Source: Phragmites australis (lineage: Eukaryota > Streptophyta > Magnoliopsida > Poales > Poaceae). Taken from it: a DNA stretch of 64,000 bases. Below, piece by piece: positions 1 through 12,284 of this stretch. The translations under genes and the position numbers were made by a program. Within the stretch, counting starts at the first letter, position 1. Each line of letters starts with the position of its first letter. Location of the stretch: contig NC_084924.1 of assembly GCF_958298935.1 (NCBI RefSeq), forward strand, positions 32,957,819-33,021,818, written 5' to 3'. The notes under the pieces are model-generated. The model saw only the letters and a program-made list of their open reading frames with translations. It was not told the origin of the DNA and made no database searches.

Positions 1-2460
1 TGCTGGGAAAGTTGTCATCCTGCGAAATTGCTCAATGTGAACTGTAAACTATGAAGCCTGCTTGTTCTCCCTTTTCGAGGGGCCTAGCAGACGAGCACAT
101 TACCGAGCCTTCTCATTCATGAAACTACTACAGAGATTCTTCTCTCTTACCACGAAGCAATGTTAAATCACGGGAATAAAAAAAACCAATAGCTAGTCAA
201 CACTAGGGACAAAGATTCTAATTCTACTTCCAAAGAATGGCCAAGAATTTGCGCCAAGAAAGCAATTAAAGGCCCCAAAAAATAGCAGAAATGGTAGGGC
301 CAGTGTTTAAAGCCAAAAGGCATAAATGAAAGCAGAGAAAGAGGAGAGACAATGCAAAAAAGGAGCTAAAGCACAACTATTCTAGCCTCAAAGAGAGCCA
401 CATCACATCATGCATAACTTTCTTGAATGAAACACCAAGTACGCTTAACACAAGTATGTTTAAACAAATAATAATAATAACCTACCATATAGGTTGCTCG
501 CCTCAATGACGAGTAAATCAGATCGTTCAAGAATTTCTTGAATGAAACACCAAAGTAAGCTCAGCGAAAACACAGGTTAAGTTAACTGCGGAACACAACA
601 AGCTTAAGCTCGCAGCCCAAGCACCAAATGATTGCAGCTTTGAGCTAATCATTACCGGCCAAATTAACATAACAACCACTTTCCTTTGCATTTAGGATAA
701 AAAAAACTTGGCAGCCTTACGCCCATGCAGTCCGCCATGGTGCAGCACGTAAGGCAATGGCCACTATAAAAAAGCTAATTGATCAGAGAATGCCACTAAA
801 AAAGGTGAAAGGAAAGTGGGACAAACAAAGGCAATTCTGAATACTCTTTTGGCGAGGCAGAAAAAAAGTTGGAATACTCTAGCCTAACTAAAATGTGAAC
901 TAAGGAAGGCAGGGCAGTGGCAAAGGCTTGTGTATGAGACTAAAATGAGCCGGAGTGAGACTGCACATGCAACTAGAGGCACGGGTTTTTACTTTGCAGC
1001 ATTGTTTACTGACTACAAGATCTTGATTACTGTACAGTTGTTTAATCTCAACCTAAAAAGGTCACAACTTTTATTTCAGAGAACAATCGAGTACTGGTCA
1101 CTGGGTAGTCAGTCCTCCAAAACCCAATGCTAGGGTCAAGATTTTGCAATGGGCTCACAGTTCACACCTTTCCATTCCCCCAACAACTGATGAAAACCAG
1201 TGTCGCCTTGTGAATTGCTGCCGTAGTACAAGTACAGCAGCCTGACATATATGGTACAGTTACCAGATCCACCATTGTACCACAAATTTAACAAACTTAG
1301 CTAACAAAAAGATCAAAATCTACAGTGTGTGGCAAATGCTGGTGAGCTGCAGCGACAGAAAAACTAGTGGAACATTTGGGATTGCTGTCGCTCAACTTTG
1401 CAATCTGGATATACTTACCACTAATTCTTGGCAACTCATTTGCGCCCCAAAAACTGTTCTCTGAACCTAAAAAACAACTGCACCAAGGAAAAACTGTTTT
1501 TTGAATCTACAAAGAAAAAAAATCCCACCAATAAAAGTTGTTCTTTCCAGCTTCCTAATCGGAAATAAATGCGCCCAGTTATCGAGTTCAGTAACTGAAG
1601 GTCTCAAGAAGTGGAGTAGCAGCAACGCCCGTTTCGACTGCAGGCCTAGCAATGACTCGTTTAATCACAGTGCAGAAAAAGGGCGGACGCACACGATAAG
1701 AATCAAAGAACTCTCTCCCTGTCTCTCTCTCTCTCTCCGCAATGGGGGAAATTCTCTAGAACTGCAACCATAGATAGAAAAGAGCACAAGAAAAACTAGG
1801 AAAAAGACCAAAGAATGCCAAATTAAAGGCGGGAGAGCGGCACGGTACCTCCAACGCGTGCGGAAGCCGGAAGGGATTCTCGAAACGGACGCGGGGATTG
1901 AACTTGAACTAGCGTGGGCGGGTTCTGTGCGCCGATAGAGGTGTGCGGTGATCAGCAGAGAGGGAGAGAGAGGAGCGTTTAAAACGAGGACCGGGGACTG
2001 GCACTGGCAACTGGCAGCCAGAGCCGCAGCTGTTGGGTGGAGCACGCTCTTCTCGCTTCCGAGGGCTCCTTGCTCTTTTACCGTTCTGCCCTCGCTGGCC
2101 GGACCGAGGTGCGGGGCCCGCCTGGTCAAAACCGGAGCAGTAAAAAACGCGATGCCGTTAATGTGCTCCCTGGCCGGTTTCATTCAATTTGACGTCAGGA
2201 ACGTTGGCACCGGCTGTAGGGTTGCCGAGGAATTCCACGAGAGATTCTACAACGTCGCCAGCAAGTTCCATGACTTCCATCCGGAATGCAGAAATGTTCC
2301 CCTGATTCTTGCAAAAACTTTCCTGCTTTTTGTGGATTCTTACGCAGTTGTTCTAGAAAAAAAACTTTTATGAATTCTGGTAAAACTTGCGTGCAACTCC
2401 TACGAATCCTACAGGTATATGGATCACGCGATTGGATGGTCAAAGACACCTAGTACCGTC
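1..2460 (-). other. possible 5' end and first intron of a minus-strand gene leaving the window
   Basis: No convincing coding exon is visible here. On the minus strand about 1849-1970 is GC-rich with CT tracts and ends in GAG|GTACCG (donor at 1848), as a 5'-UTR first exon would. The sequence to the left is AT-rich and intron-like down to base 1. A non-canonical AT-rich motif sits near 1980. The short open frames here have no family resemblance and mostly lack ATG. This is inference only; a plain intergenic region is equally possible. Confidence 0.25.
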
Positions 2461-3413
2461 GTACTGCGTTATTAATGGTGACTAAGCAATGGAGAGTGTA
2501 GGCGTACAATTAATCGAGAACCGGCTCCTCTAAGGCACCGACGAATAGTGATCGTGACTTTCCTCCGTAAATAGGACGCATGACCAGCGATTCGATGAGC
2601 AGTAATTCCACACACAGTTCGTGTGTATAGTGCCCTATGAGCATCGATCCAATAAACAATATCCGATGATCAGTGATGTATTGTAGGTTACTACTGTTTA
2701 CCAAGACATAAAATACTGTTTATGCTACTGTTTACCGTGACTTTACTTTTCTACGTCGGATGAGCCAGTTCCAATTTATCGGCATCACTGCAACATACTA
2801 CATGTACTACTGCGCACTACTAGTACTATTGAATGAGCGCCCATATTTTCTCAGTTTCTTCTTGCTAAGATTATCGCATCATGGGAAAGCTTAAAGGCAT
2901 GATGGAGGTCCAGCGGCAATTGCGGCAGTCAGAGATCAATGATGACATCATGGCCCATGCCATGCATAAGACTTGGCCATGCATAAGATTTTTATAGAGT
3001 GGGCAACTGTATTTAATAGTCTGAGATGTCATTGGTGGTTCTTATAGAGTTTTAATTATATAGAACGTATATACGTATCGAGGAATCATATTTATTAAAA
3101 AGAAGAGTATTTAATTGGTTATATATGTCTAAAAGAGCTGAGCTAAATTTTTTGTTTGGTTGACCGAGTTGAGGCTGAATAAGCGGATACAAAGAGTTAA
3201 GATTGTGATTACTTGCTTGTATTATGTGAATTGTGACATTGATAAGTGGAGTCATCTGTATGAGTGCATTCAGAGCCTATATCCGTCGGGTCAGACTGAG
3301 GCATACATTTGTATTCATTGGACTAGCTTGAAACTATAGATACAGGCAACCAGATACGATTTTCTTTGAGATTTTACGCATCCATCGGACCAAGATCCTC
3401 TCATATGGACGAC
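2461..3413. other. intergenic, nothing recognised
   Basis: AT-rich DNA with no supported gene, RNA or bounded element. It ends at the CACTA element that starts at 3414. Confidence 0.5.
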
Positions 3414-4396
3414 CACTACTACATAACTGACCATAGATGACGGTTCATCACTGTCGGTTATGCAATAACCGGCAGTGAAAATATATCACTGCTGGTTCTT
3501 AATCTCCCGCGCTCGAATCATAATGGAGCCACTAAAAACCGGTACTGATATCAACTATTAGTGCTGGTTTTATCCACGAACCGCCAATGATAGTTCGTTC
3601 GGACCCGGAATTTTGATGATTCTAATTCTGGCTTGCCCTCACATTTAACTCGCGAGATTTTTTTTCTTAGCTCTCCCTCTGTCTTATCTCCTCCACCACG
3701 TTTCTCTCTCTCTTATAACCTCCCTCACCGATCTCCTCACCACCTAACTCCTCCCCTGCCTTCCCCCCACCGGCCTTCTCCTCCCTCACGAGATCCATAG
3801 CGGGATCCAGCCATGGATCTCGCTAGGGGTATAGATAGCAGCCGTAGAGCTGAGGACGGGAGCGGATGGCGGTGCAATATGGTGTGGACAGCAAGCTGGG
3901 AGCGTAGCGTGTTCTATGGTGACGGTCTTCATGCTGCCGCATCTAGATGTGCATGCGTGTATCGTCAAGTTGGCGGAGGACGGTGAGCTCGAGCAGACTG
4001 TAGCACCCAACAAGCGATGACGGATGAGCGCCACCCTGGTGATCGCATGCTGAGTGCTTGTCGGACATCGTGTGCAGTGACCACAACAACCTCTACTACG
4101 TGAGCTGTTTGCGACGCGGGCAGCGATGGGTCTGTGTGGGACAATGTGTTTGGTGAGGTCCACAATGGTAACCAGAGCTCCACGACAGCGAGTGGCGTGG
4201 TGGTGGGCTCGAGTGACTTCGGCTCAAGCGTCTGCTCGAGCTTAAATTCTTTTTTTTTCGAAAATGGCTTCACTACCAGGTTCACAATCGGCAGTGATAA
4301 TGCTTGACTTTCATTGTTGAGTATTCATTGCTGGAAGCAAAATCAGCAGTGAAGACTGATTTGCAACCGACAATGTTAGCCCAATATGTAATAGTG
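3414..4396. mobile_element. non-autonomous CACTA (En/Spm-type) element
   Basis: The left end reads CACTACTACATAACTG and the right end, reverse-complemented, reads CACTATTACATATTGG, so the ends are matching CACTA-type termini. Subterminal copies of an AACCGGCAGTGA-like motif occur in both orientations near both ends (about 3440-3600 and 4270-4380), as is typical of CACTA elements. The flanking trinucleotides are gac and aac, a degenerate 3-bp duplication. The 983-bp interior carries a CT-rich tract and a GC-rich block but no transposase, so the element is non-autonomous and may have captured host sequence. Confidence 0.75.
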
Positions 4397-4579
4397 AACC
4401 AATCAACCTCTAATTGTTTGGTTGAATGTGAATTAATCGATCCATAGCTAGCATTCCAGCACCTATAAGCTTCTTTTGGTTCTCTACTCTCCAGAAACTC
4501 GAAGCCTCTGTCAGTCAAGAAATGGAGGTAAGCATTATTCTGATTACTCATTTACCCATTGATAAATATCTAAATAGAA

Positions 4580-4960
4580 TAAGTATAGATAATATTTAGT
4601 ACATACAGATACGTTTGTGGATAAAAAATACTACCCGACGGGTAGACGAGTATGGATAAAATGTATCTATACCTACGAAACTCGTATACCCATATAGTTC
4701 TCTGACATGTGGGCATAAACCCTATACCTCATCCACTCAGCCACTCATCGACTTAGCAAGTCAGCCACTCAATCTCCCCCCAGTCACCCCCAGCAGCTCT
4801 GCTTTTCACCCCCGTCCTGCCACAGCAGACCGCACCGCTTCTCGCCCAGCCCCGCCTCGCGAGTAAACGGTATACCCGTGGATGATGGGTTTAGCGCCGA
4901 CCCTTTGCCCACAGGCATGGCGAGTATAGCCACCGGAGGATAAAAAGCAAAAAGTACATG
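4580..4960. repeat. possible MITE-like repeat with GGGTA/TACCC motifs
   Basis: Motifs such as CCCGACGGGTAGACGAGTA (about 4635) and GGTATACCCGTGGATGATGGG (about 4870) are mutually inverted and resemble grass MITE families with ACCCGCGGGTA repeats. Clear ends and a TSD were not found. The remaining sequence to 5737 shows no supported gene. Confidence 0.3.
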
Positions 4961-5737
4961 TATATATGAGCACTACTTGAACCCGTCGTATCTAATTGTC
5001 ATCCATAGTCCGGTACAAAAGCCTATGCAGTGTATCTGCAGTTTTCTGCAAATGACCAGGCTTAATCCAGGGAGCATTAACAGATTTTGTCAGCTTGTTA
5101 CGTTAATTGTCTCTTTACTTCTTTGAAGCAGCAGCTTCAGATCATCGATCACAAGATGTTCGTTCTCTTCGTCTTCGGAACAAAACAAGAGTGCAGGCTA
5201 CGGTCCAAGAACCTCGAGCTTCGTAGGTCGCGCAAACCTGTTTTCAGTACGGAAACGGCCTGTGCATCGTTTTGCATGCAAAGGAAGTAGGATCCAGACT
5301 AGCAGTACTGGCCAGTAAATGATCCCATTTCTTTCCCTTTGAGCGAAAAATGATCTCATTGTTTGCTCCCTTTTTGCGGTACACTAACCTGGACATGTAG
5401 CGCCGTTGGTCCGTCTAATCGACGGCCAACATTCCTGTATTCAGGCCGCGCTACCGGTAGCTTCCCGCCTTGCGCAACCCCGCCAGCCCATTTCTATCCT
5501 TCTTCTTCCCTTCCCTGCTCTGCCGTTGCCTCCTACCTTCGTAACGCCGCCCACTTCCTCGCTGACCACTCCGACGAGTTGGTCGCCGCCGCGGCACGCT
5601 CGGGATGAAGGCTCAAGGTGGAGGAGGAGGGAGAAGATGAAATCGATCGCGGCCATTTGCCTCGGCCATTAAAGCGTGCTACGCCGAAGCTGTAGCGCGC
5701 AACACGTGTAGGAATGCCATGCGATTCGCGAGGCGGC

Positions 5738-5909
5738 GGCCCATCGGGATCTGTGGGGTGGGCCGGCCCAAACAAACAACGGCCCATTGGGTTCTGTGGG
5801 ATGGGCCGGCCCAAACAAACAACGGCCCATTGGGTTCTGTGGGATGGGCCGGCCCAAACAAACAACGGCCCATCGGTTTCTGTGGGGGTGGGCCGGCCCA
5901 AACAAACAA
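5738..5909. promoter_or_regulatory. four tandem 43-bp GGCCCA/site-II repeats upstream of SufC
   Basis: Units start at 5738, 5781, 5824 and 5867, an exact 43-bp period. Each holds GGCCCAT, a TGGGCCGGCCCA palindrome and an AAACAAACAA tract. TGGGCC/GGCCCA is the site-II element bound by TCP factors in promoters of plant housekeeping, ribosomal and organelle-protein genes. The array ends about 130 bp before the SufC ATG, so a promoter role is the simplest reading. Because 43 is not a multiple of three, the array creates misleading repetitive open frames on both strands. Confidence 0.7.
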
Positions 5910-6041
5910 GGCATCTTCCGTGGTAGGAATCTGGCCCACACATCTCAAAAAATACAACTGGCCCACAAATAGCAGCCACACCGCCTCGTCATCCGAAGCC
6001 GGGAGTTGCAGCGACCGAAGCGTCCGTCTCCCCTTCCTCAC

Positions 6042-9000
6042 ATGGCGCCGCCCCTCGCCGCCGGCGTCTCCTCCTCGTCGCCCCTCTTCTCCCCCTCGTC
6101 GTCCCGCCCCCTCCTCCGCCGCCATGCGCCCCCGAGCTCCGTCTCCTTCCAAGCGCGACGCTGCTCCCCGCCCGCGGCGGTGGCCGAATCCTCCGGGAGC
6201 GCGCTTCTCGAGGTTCGCGGGCTCACCGCCTCGGTGAAGGAGACCGGCCAGCAGATCCTAGCCGGCGTAGACCTCACCATCCGCGAGGGCGAGGTTCGTG
6301 TCGCCGTGTGTGGTCTGGTCTGGTCATGGGCTGCAAATTTTAGTAGCTTCTAGTGTAGTGCGATATTTGGGGCTGCAAGGGCTTGACGACTATTGTTTTA
6401 TGGTTGTGTGTGCTTATTACAGATTCATGTGATCATGGGGAAGAACGGCTCCGGCAAGAGCACCCTCACGAAGGTAAGGTGTTTCTGCTCGACGCACCCC
6501 CTTGTCCTTGTTATAAATAAGACTGCTGAGAAATAGGAACAAATTTCTGCCGGCATCGTTTGTGTGCATGTTTGATACCATTCAGTGGAAAATTAATGAA
6601 GGCGACGGCTTTGCTTTGCTTTCCTTGCTAGGATCAAGAGCTGTATCCAAATCTCTCATGTTACTCCTGTAATTTTATTTTTGTACGTTTTACCTTTTCA
6701 CCATGTAATGTCACCGATCGTAGACTCGTAGTGCTTGCCTATTGCAATAAAAAATTGCCTCAATAAAAAGTCAGCTGCCTTAAGCACATGTTGCTTATCT
6801 ACTTTATGCTTCGAAGTGACCGCTTGGGATTGGAATTTTGTTAGAGAGTCATGCTTTTATGTCTGTTGTTGGGATAATTTAGACATGCATTCACCTTCCT
6901 CTCTATCTCTTTGCACGACCCCTATAAATTTGATCCAGAGCCAATGCCAGTCTTTTTATGTTTAAATATACCTGAGCTATTCACAAAGGAAGGTGACAGC
7001 ACCAAACGATTTTTAAAATTTTTGCTGTGGAATTGGATTTTTTTTTATATCTGAATCCTCGATACATTTAACCATTTGTGTTCTTACGTCGTGCTAATTG
7101 CACAACCTATGAGCCTAATTTTTAATGAGATGGTTTTTTATACTGAAGGGAACACCTATGTTTATTGGTCCTTGTTCTCAACCTCACCCAACCCACCCAC
7201 TACTCACAGGCCTGTACTGAGCATTTGAGAAGCCCTGTATGGAAGCTGACGATATTACTTAAATGGCATATGGAAAATTAGCTATGTTCTCGATGAGCCT
7301 GGTTACACAGTCCAGCTTTAGTAAATTCCACTAGAAGTTGCCTAATGTAGCCATGAATGCATCTCCCAGGCCATTTCCTGATTAAACCGTGAAATGACAA
7401 TGTTCTTTGCTGTCGTACCTGCACACTCAATTGGTCTTTTCATCGTTCCTTTGCAGGTTCTTGTTGGCCATCCACATTATGAGGTCACTGGCGGTACCAT
7501 TCTCTTTAAGGGTGAGGACTTGGTTGACATGGAGCCAGAGGAAAGATCTCTTGCAGGCCTTTTTATGAGTTTCCAAGCACCTATTGAGATTCCTGGAGTG
7601 AGCAATTTTGATTTTCTGCTCATGGCAGTAAATGCTCGCAGAGAGAAGAGTGGTCTACCAGCACTGGGGCCTCTTGAGGTTTGAACTTCATAATAACTGC
7701 GTTAAGGCATCAAAATTTCACACATAACATAAAGAGAATAATGCATTGTGCACAAAAGAGGAGAGAACTATACTGCTACAATTTAATATGGGAAGGAAAG
7801 CTCCATTTGAAACACATAAGGAGAAGAACCAAACAAACAAAGTACTAAATTTGTTAACCCTCCCTGACTTTCATATAAGACATCAGTACTAGATCACTGC
7901 CACTGGATTCTGACTCATCTTTGCTTTGCCGTACAGTTTTATTCAATCGTACAACCAAAAGTTGATGCCTTGAAGATGGACCTAAAGTTCCTTGATCGCA
8001 ATGTCAATGAAGGGTTTAGCGGTGGAGAAAGGAAGCGCAATGAGATTTTGCAACTTTCAGTAAGATTTGTGACGAATTTCTTCTGTGTCTAGATATCACT
8101 ATGAATCTGTGTGGCATCTTGGTTTATATGGCAAATGAATATTTCACTTCAGTGCTTTTGAGCTCAACATGAAATTGGACTGAAAATCCCTGTTACCTTT
8201 CATACTACAGGCACAATATCGCAAAGCAGTGCAGAGTTAGTTGTATAGGTTATTAGGAAAATATATTTCTTGGCTTACATGCAGTCTCTTCTTTGATATA
8301 ATTAACTATCGAGCTGAACATTTTTTCTGCTTGATGAAATCCTTTGTAGATTTGTCTCCCATCCTTTTTGGAATTCAGTGTCCCCATACATTTTTTTTTA
8401 GCTCTGAACGTGTTTTACATGAAGTGTTTATCTGATATCAAGATCACATTCAGTTGTGTTTGCTTTTGACATTCACTAGGCCTTTCTTCTCTCAAATGAG
8501 GATCATCTTTGGATACAGTTCTCTGTTCTCTTATCCGTGTGATTGTTTATGCAAATTCTTGTTTTGTTTAGGCTTGTTAGTTATATATGTGTGAGTGTGA
8601 GAAACAGATATCAATGAAGTTTTCATGGATAGGCTTAAGGACCTTTTTTTTGGGGTCAAAGAATGCTTATGTGAACATTTCTATTAGGCATCAGAATTTG
8701 TTATGTCTATCTATTTATGCGCTTCACTAGTACCTTCCACCTCTGATTCATGGTGTTTGTTTATAACTTTAGGTCATTGGAGCAGATTTAGCTCTTCTTG
8801 ATGAGATTGATTCAGGATTGGATGTTGATGCACTTGAAGATGTAGCTAATGCAGTGAATGGGCTCTTGACACCCCAAAACTCTGTTCTGATGATTACACA
8901 TTACCAACGTCTTTTGGATCTCATTAAGCCTAGCTATGTTCACATCATGGTAAGATATAACTCCAAGTAAGATCTATAGCAAACATAGGAGCACTCCAAA

Positions 9001-9314
9001 AAAGATGGAGGAAGGATATAACTCAAAATAAGATTTATAGCAAACATGAATGAGTTCACTCATATGATCACGCTAATTAAGACCTTGTTGGCATCTTCGT
9101 ATTTCGTCTTTTGTTTCCCAAATTTCTGAATACGGGAACACTGCTTTAAGTATTTCAATGCTTTCTAACTTCGTAAAATGAAAGCTACATTCTGTTTCTG
9201 ATAATGCTTCTGATTGTTTACGTCCAGGAAAATGGCAAGATAATCAAGACGGGTGACAGTTCTCTTGCCACCCACATTAGTGAAGGTGGCTTCAAATCAA
9301 TTTCTCTTGTATAG
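6042..9314 (+). CDS. ABCI6: plastid SufC-type ABC ATPase (ABC transporter I family member 6-like)
   Basis: Cytosol-facing in bacteria but stromal in plants, SufC is the ATPase of the SufBC2D scaffold that builds Fe-S clusters. Exons are 6042-6293, 6423-6473, 7457-7678, 7937-8059, 8773-8949 and 9228-9314. All introns are GT-AG, and the exons total 912 bp (303 aa plus stop). The Ser/Arg/Ala-rich first 50 or so residues look like a chloroplast transit peptide. Walker [10 protein letters not shown] lies at residues 90-98, the Q-loop Gln at 141, signature FSGGE at 202-206, Walker B LALLDE at 222-227, D-loop SGLD at 230-233 and the switch His in MITHYQ at 259. There is no membrane domain, as expected for this soluble class. 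I chose the ATG at 6042 because the transit peptide follows directly; an upstream in-frame start at 6006 is less likely. Nothing is broken. SufB and SufD are not in the window. Confidence 0.95.
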
Positions 9315-9895
9315 CGTGAAGGTAGGTTATGTTTTATTCCCTATGCCTTGTCTTTTTAATTTTGTGGGATTATTCTTGGTCTTCTGATTGACATGAAATT
9401 GACCCATTCACTTACATGGTAACGGTACCAGTGATTCTTCTTAATAAAAGAAATAAAATGATCAAAAGAAATTTGTTTATATTGGTATGTGCAAAAGTGA
9501 ACTTATGTATTCTAGTGATTTTCAACACTCATTTTCAGGTCAAACACTTGAAATGACTTGTTGGGCTTGTTCACCCGTCAGTAGCCTACTTGTCAACAGA
9601 GTGGTTACTGCTTGGGGTTTGCATCTACTATGCATGTTGGGAGTAGCACGTACTAAAGTCAGTATCCCATTCGACCAGACATGTTATCTTTTGAAGGTGG
9701 AGACCTGGCGAGTCCTCAATAGACCAACTCCTCTCTGTAAGATAGTGCTACAAGTAGAAATACCCAGGGAAAATATCTTGCATATGCATACAAGATCCAC
9801 ATTTTTTGTAAGTTTGAGTATGACTTGTTGCCTCAGGCATCTGGTCGTCAATATTGGTTCTGTGTGCAATTTTGTAAACATTTTTTAGTCTTGTA
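9315..9895 (+). other. SufC 3' UTR, probably spliced
   Basis: Eight bases after the stop codon the sequence reads AAG|GTAGGT (donor at 9322), and ATTTTCAG ends at 9538. This gives a plausible 217-bp 3'-UTR intron. The continuation to about 9895 is T-rich and transcript-like. Transcript data would be decisive. Confidence 0.4.
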
Positions 9896-12284
9896 GTGCA
9901 GGCCTAGAAAGCTTCTCTGTTGTCCCCATACTGACAAAGGATTCAATTTGAAGCTTGTTTCCGTGGTGTGTTTTTCAACATGCCCTGTATGTTCTCCAAG
10001 GTATTATTGATGACTATATTTTGTTTGGTAAGGTTTCCTTCAGCTAGAGCTGCAGTTTACGTGTGTCGATCTCAATGCAAATCCCCAGGTTTTATCGCCA
10101 TGAACAAGTTCCTCTTTCAAGTTAAATGTTCTTTATGCTCAGCCGCTCTAGGCTGCCGACTATCAATATCCTTAAGTGCAGTCTGGATTAGTGATCTATG
10201 ACACCACAAATGGTATTGGCAAGTAGGTGCTAGATTTCTGTTATTCCCATTAAAGCTGGTCTATGGATCTCTGCTCGAAAGAATACAATCCAGTTGTTCA
10301 CTTGGTGGGACTGGTGGATCACGCTAAAGTTTCTGATGTGCATTCTAGATAAATGTAGTAGGCTATTATCCTTTATCCGTCCGCCACTAACGGCGAGTGG
10401 CTACGGGACATAGCCTTTCCTGTTACAATTTCTGAGTGCTAACACGTCCAATGATAACCGAATCTTTGTGAGGTGGCTGCTTTGTTGCTGCTGGTTAGTA
10501 TTAAAAATTCAGCAAGTTGGGCATTGACTCGTGCACTCTGGTCCAATCGATATAAAATATAGAACTTGGTAATGGATTTGACTCCTGCGTTTTGGCACGA
10601 CCAGGGATGGATTCAGAAAGTCGCTCATTTGAGTAGCCCGTGTTCCATGGAAAGGCAAGATGAAAGTAGTCAACCTCGCAGACTAGAACCTTGAGTCTGA
10701 GAACTGAGAAGGCTACAAGCGCCATTTGAAAGAGGTTTTGCCTCTTTTGCGAGAATCAAATTGTTATTTTTTTTGGCAAAATTCCTGCAAAGTTTTTGCA
10801 CAGCCCACATTGTTCATGCCGTAACCGGAGGTTTCATTCGGGTGGTCAGTATTGTTAAAACTAGAGAGTTTGTTCATGCCGTAACGTATAATAGCTCTAT
10901 TTTTTCTGCATCTGTAGGTTCTTATTCACAGAAATACAATTTTGAATAGATTTTATGAATAATATGAACGTAAGACATAAAGTCTTGAAGTCGGAGATGT
11001 GTCTATTTATGATTTGTATTGGACATAATGACTGTCTTCTGTTATTCATATCTAGCTATAGAGTGCTTAGATTTTTTTCTATCAGATACTCAGACTTAAG
11101 ATTTAGATAGATACGATGCCATATGTATAATGCACTATATTTAATATGATCTGGTAACAGTGTATTTTCCTCTTGGGAAGGTTGGTAGAGCCGCTACTAT
11201 TCCACGGGATACAAGACTAACATTGACATTCATTATCCATGTTGAATAATTGTGACAATTGAGTATGAGTTCATCGAACTGTTTGTCGGTCATTGTATCG
11301 TACATGAATTTTAACCATAAATTTGATTAATTTACGGAACGTAAATTAAAAATTATCATGGTAATGTTGTAATAATTACGCAAAATTTGTAAAGTCAAGT
11401 TGAGACTTGAATTATATAGTGTACACCTCAAATTTTAAAGATAACACGTTGGAGATAATCACCTAATATGGTATAAATCTCACAGTAGTAGGACGCATAA
11501 TCTAATATTTATCAGTAGATGTCTATGCTCCTATTATATTCTAATTAGAATATTTTGAACAACACATTAAAAGTAGTCATTTAGTCAAGATGATAAAATA
11601 TAGACCTCACATTAATGATGAAATAATCTGCAAATATGCAGTAGATGTCATTTCATTAACTTGTGTTTTATAAATATTAAATAGAGGTAATCACATAGAA
11701 GATAATTATCAAAATGGTGTAGGCCTCAAATGTAGTGATTTAACTCTTTGACGCTAGTCACCGAAAATGGTTTAGGCTGTATAGCAATGGTTTAACACTT
11801 TGACGGTAAAAACCAAAAAAATGATGTAGATCGCACAGTATTGGGCGAGTAATTCTCTGTTATGAGCATAATCTACAAATATTGCAATAGATTTTATAAC
11901 ATCTATGACCTTGTGTTATACAAATATTAATTGAGGTAATCACTTAATTTTGCATTTTAATTCTGCTTGAATTAAGCATATTTGGGTGTAAAGGCTCTTT
12001 GGGCTTAATTAAGGTGAATTAATGCATAATTTTGCAAGATAGTGAATCTCAATTGCAAAATTAAAGCGGCCGCAAACATAAGTGCATGTTATAGAGATTG
12101 CATGAGTCAAACTCATTGAACATTGCACAATATTCTAGAAAATAGGGTTTGAATTGTTAAATTACAACGGTATAATACTGGATGTAATTACAGTAAATTT
12201 CAGGAGTTTAAACATGATAAGTACTTAAAACACAATACTATTAGTTGGACCATATCGCAAAATTTCAGAAACTAGAGGTCTCTT
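9896..12284. other. AT-rich intergenic DNA with a degenerate duplicated block
   Basis: No gene is supported. About 11625-11700 and 11872-11945 are diverged copies of one AT-rich segment about 247 bp apart, sharing AATCT-CAAATAT and GAGGTAATCAC. A related partial copy may lie near 11440-11520. Element ends were not found. Confidence 0.4.

Noticed and set aside
5406..6152. Overlapping open frames with repeating GRPKQTTAHW-like peptides on both strands
   Set aside because: They are translations of the 43-bp promoter repeat, which cycles through three frames. They do not match any protein.
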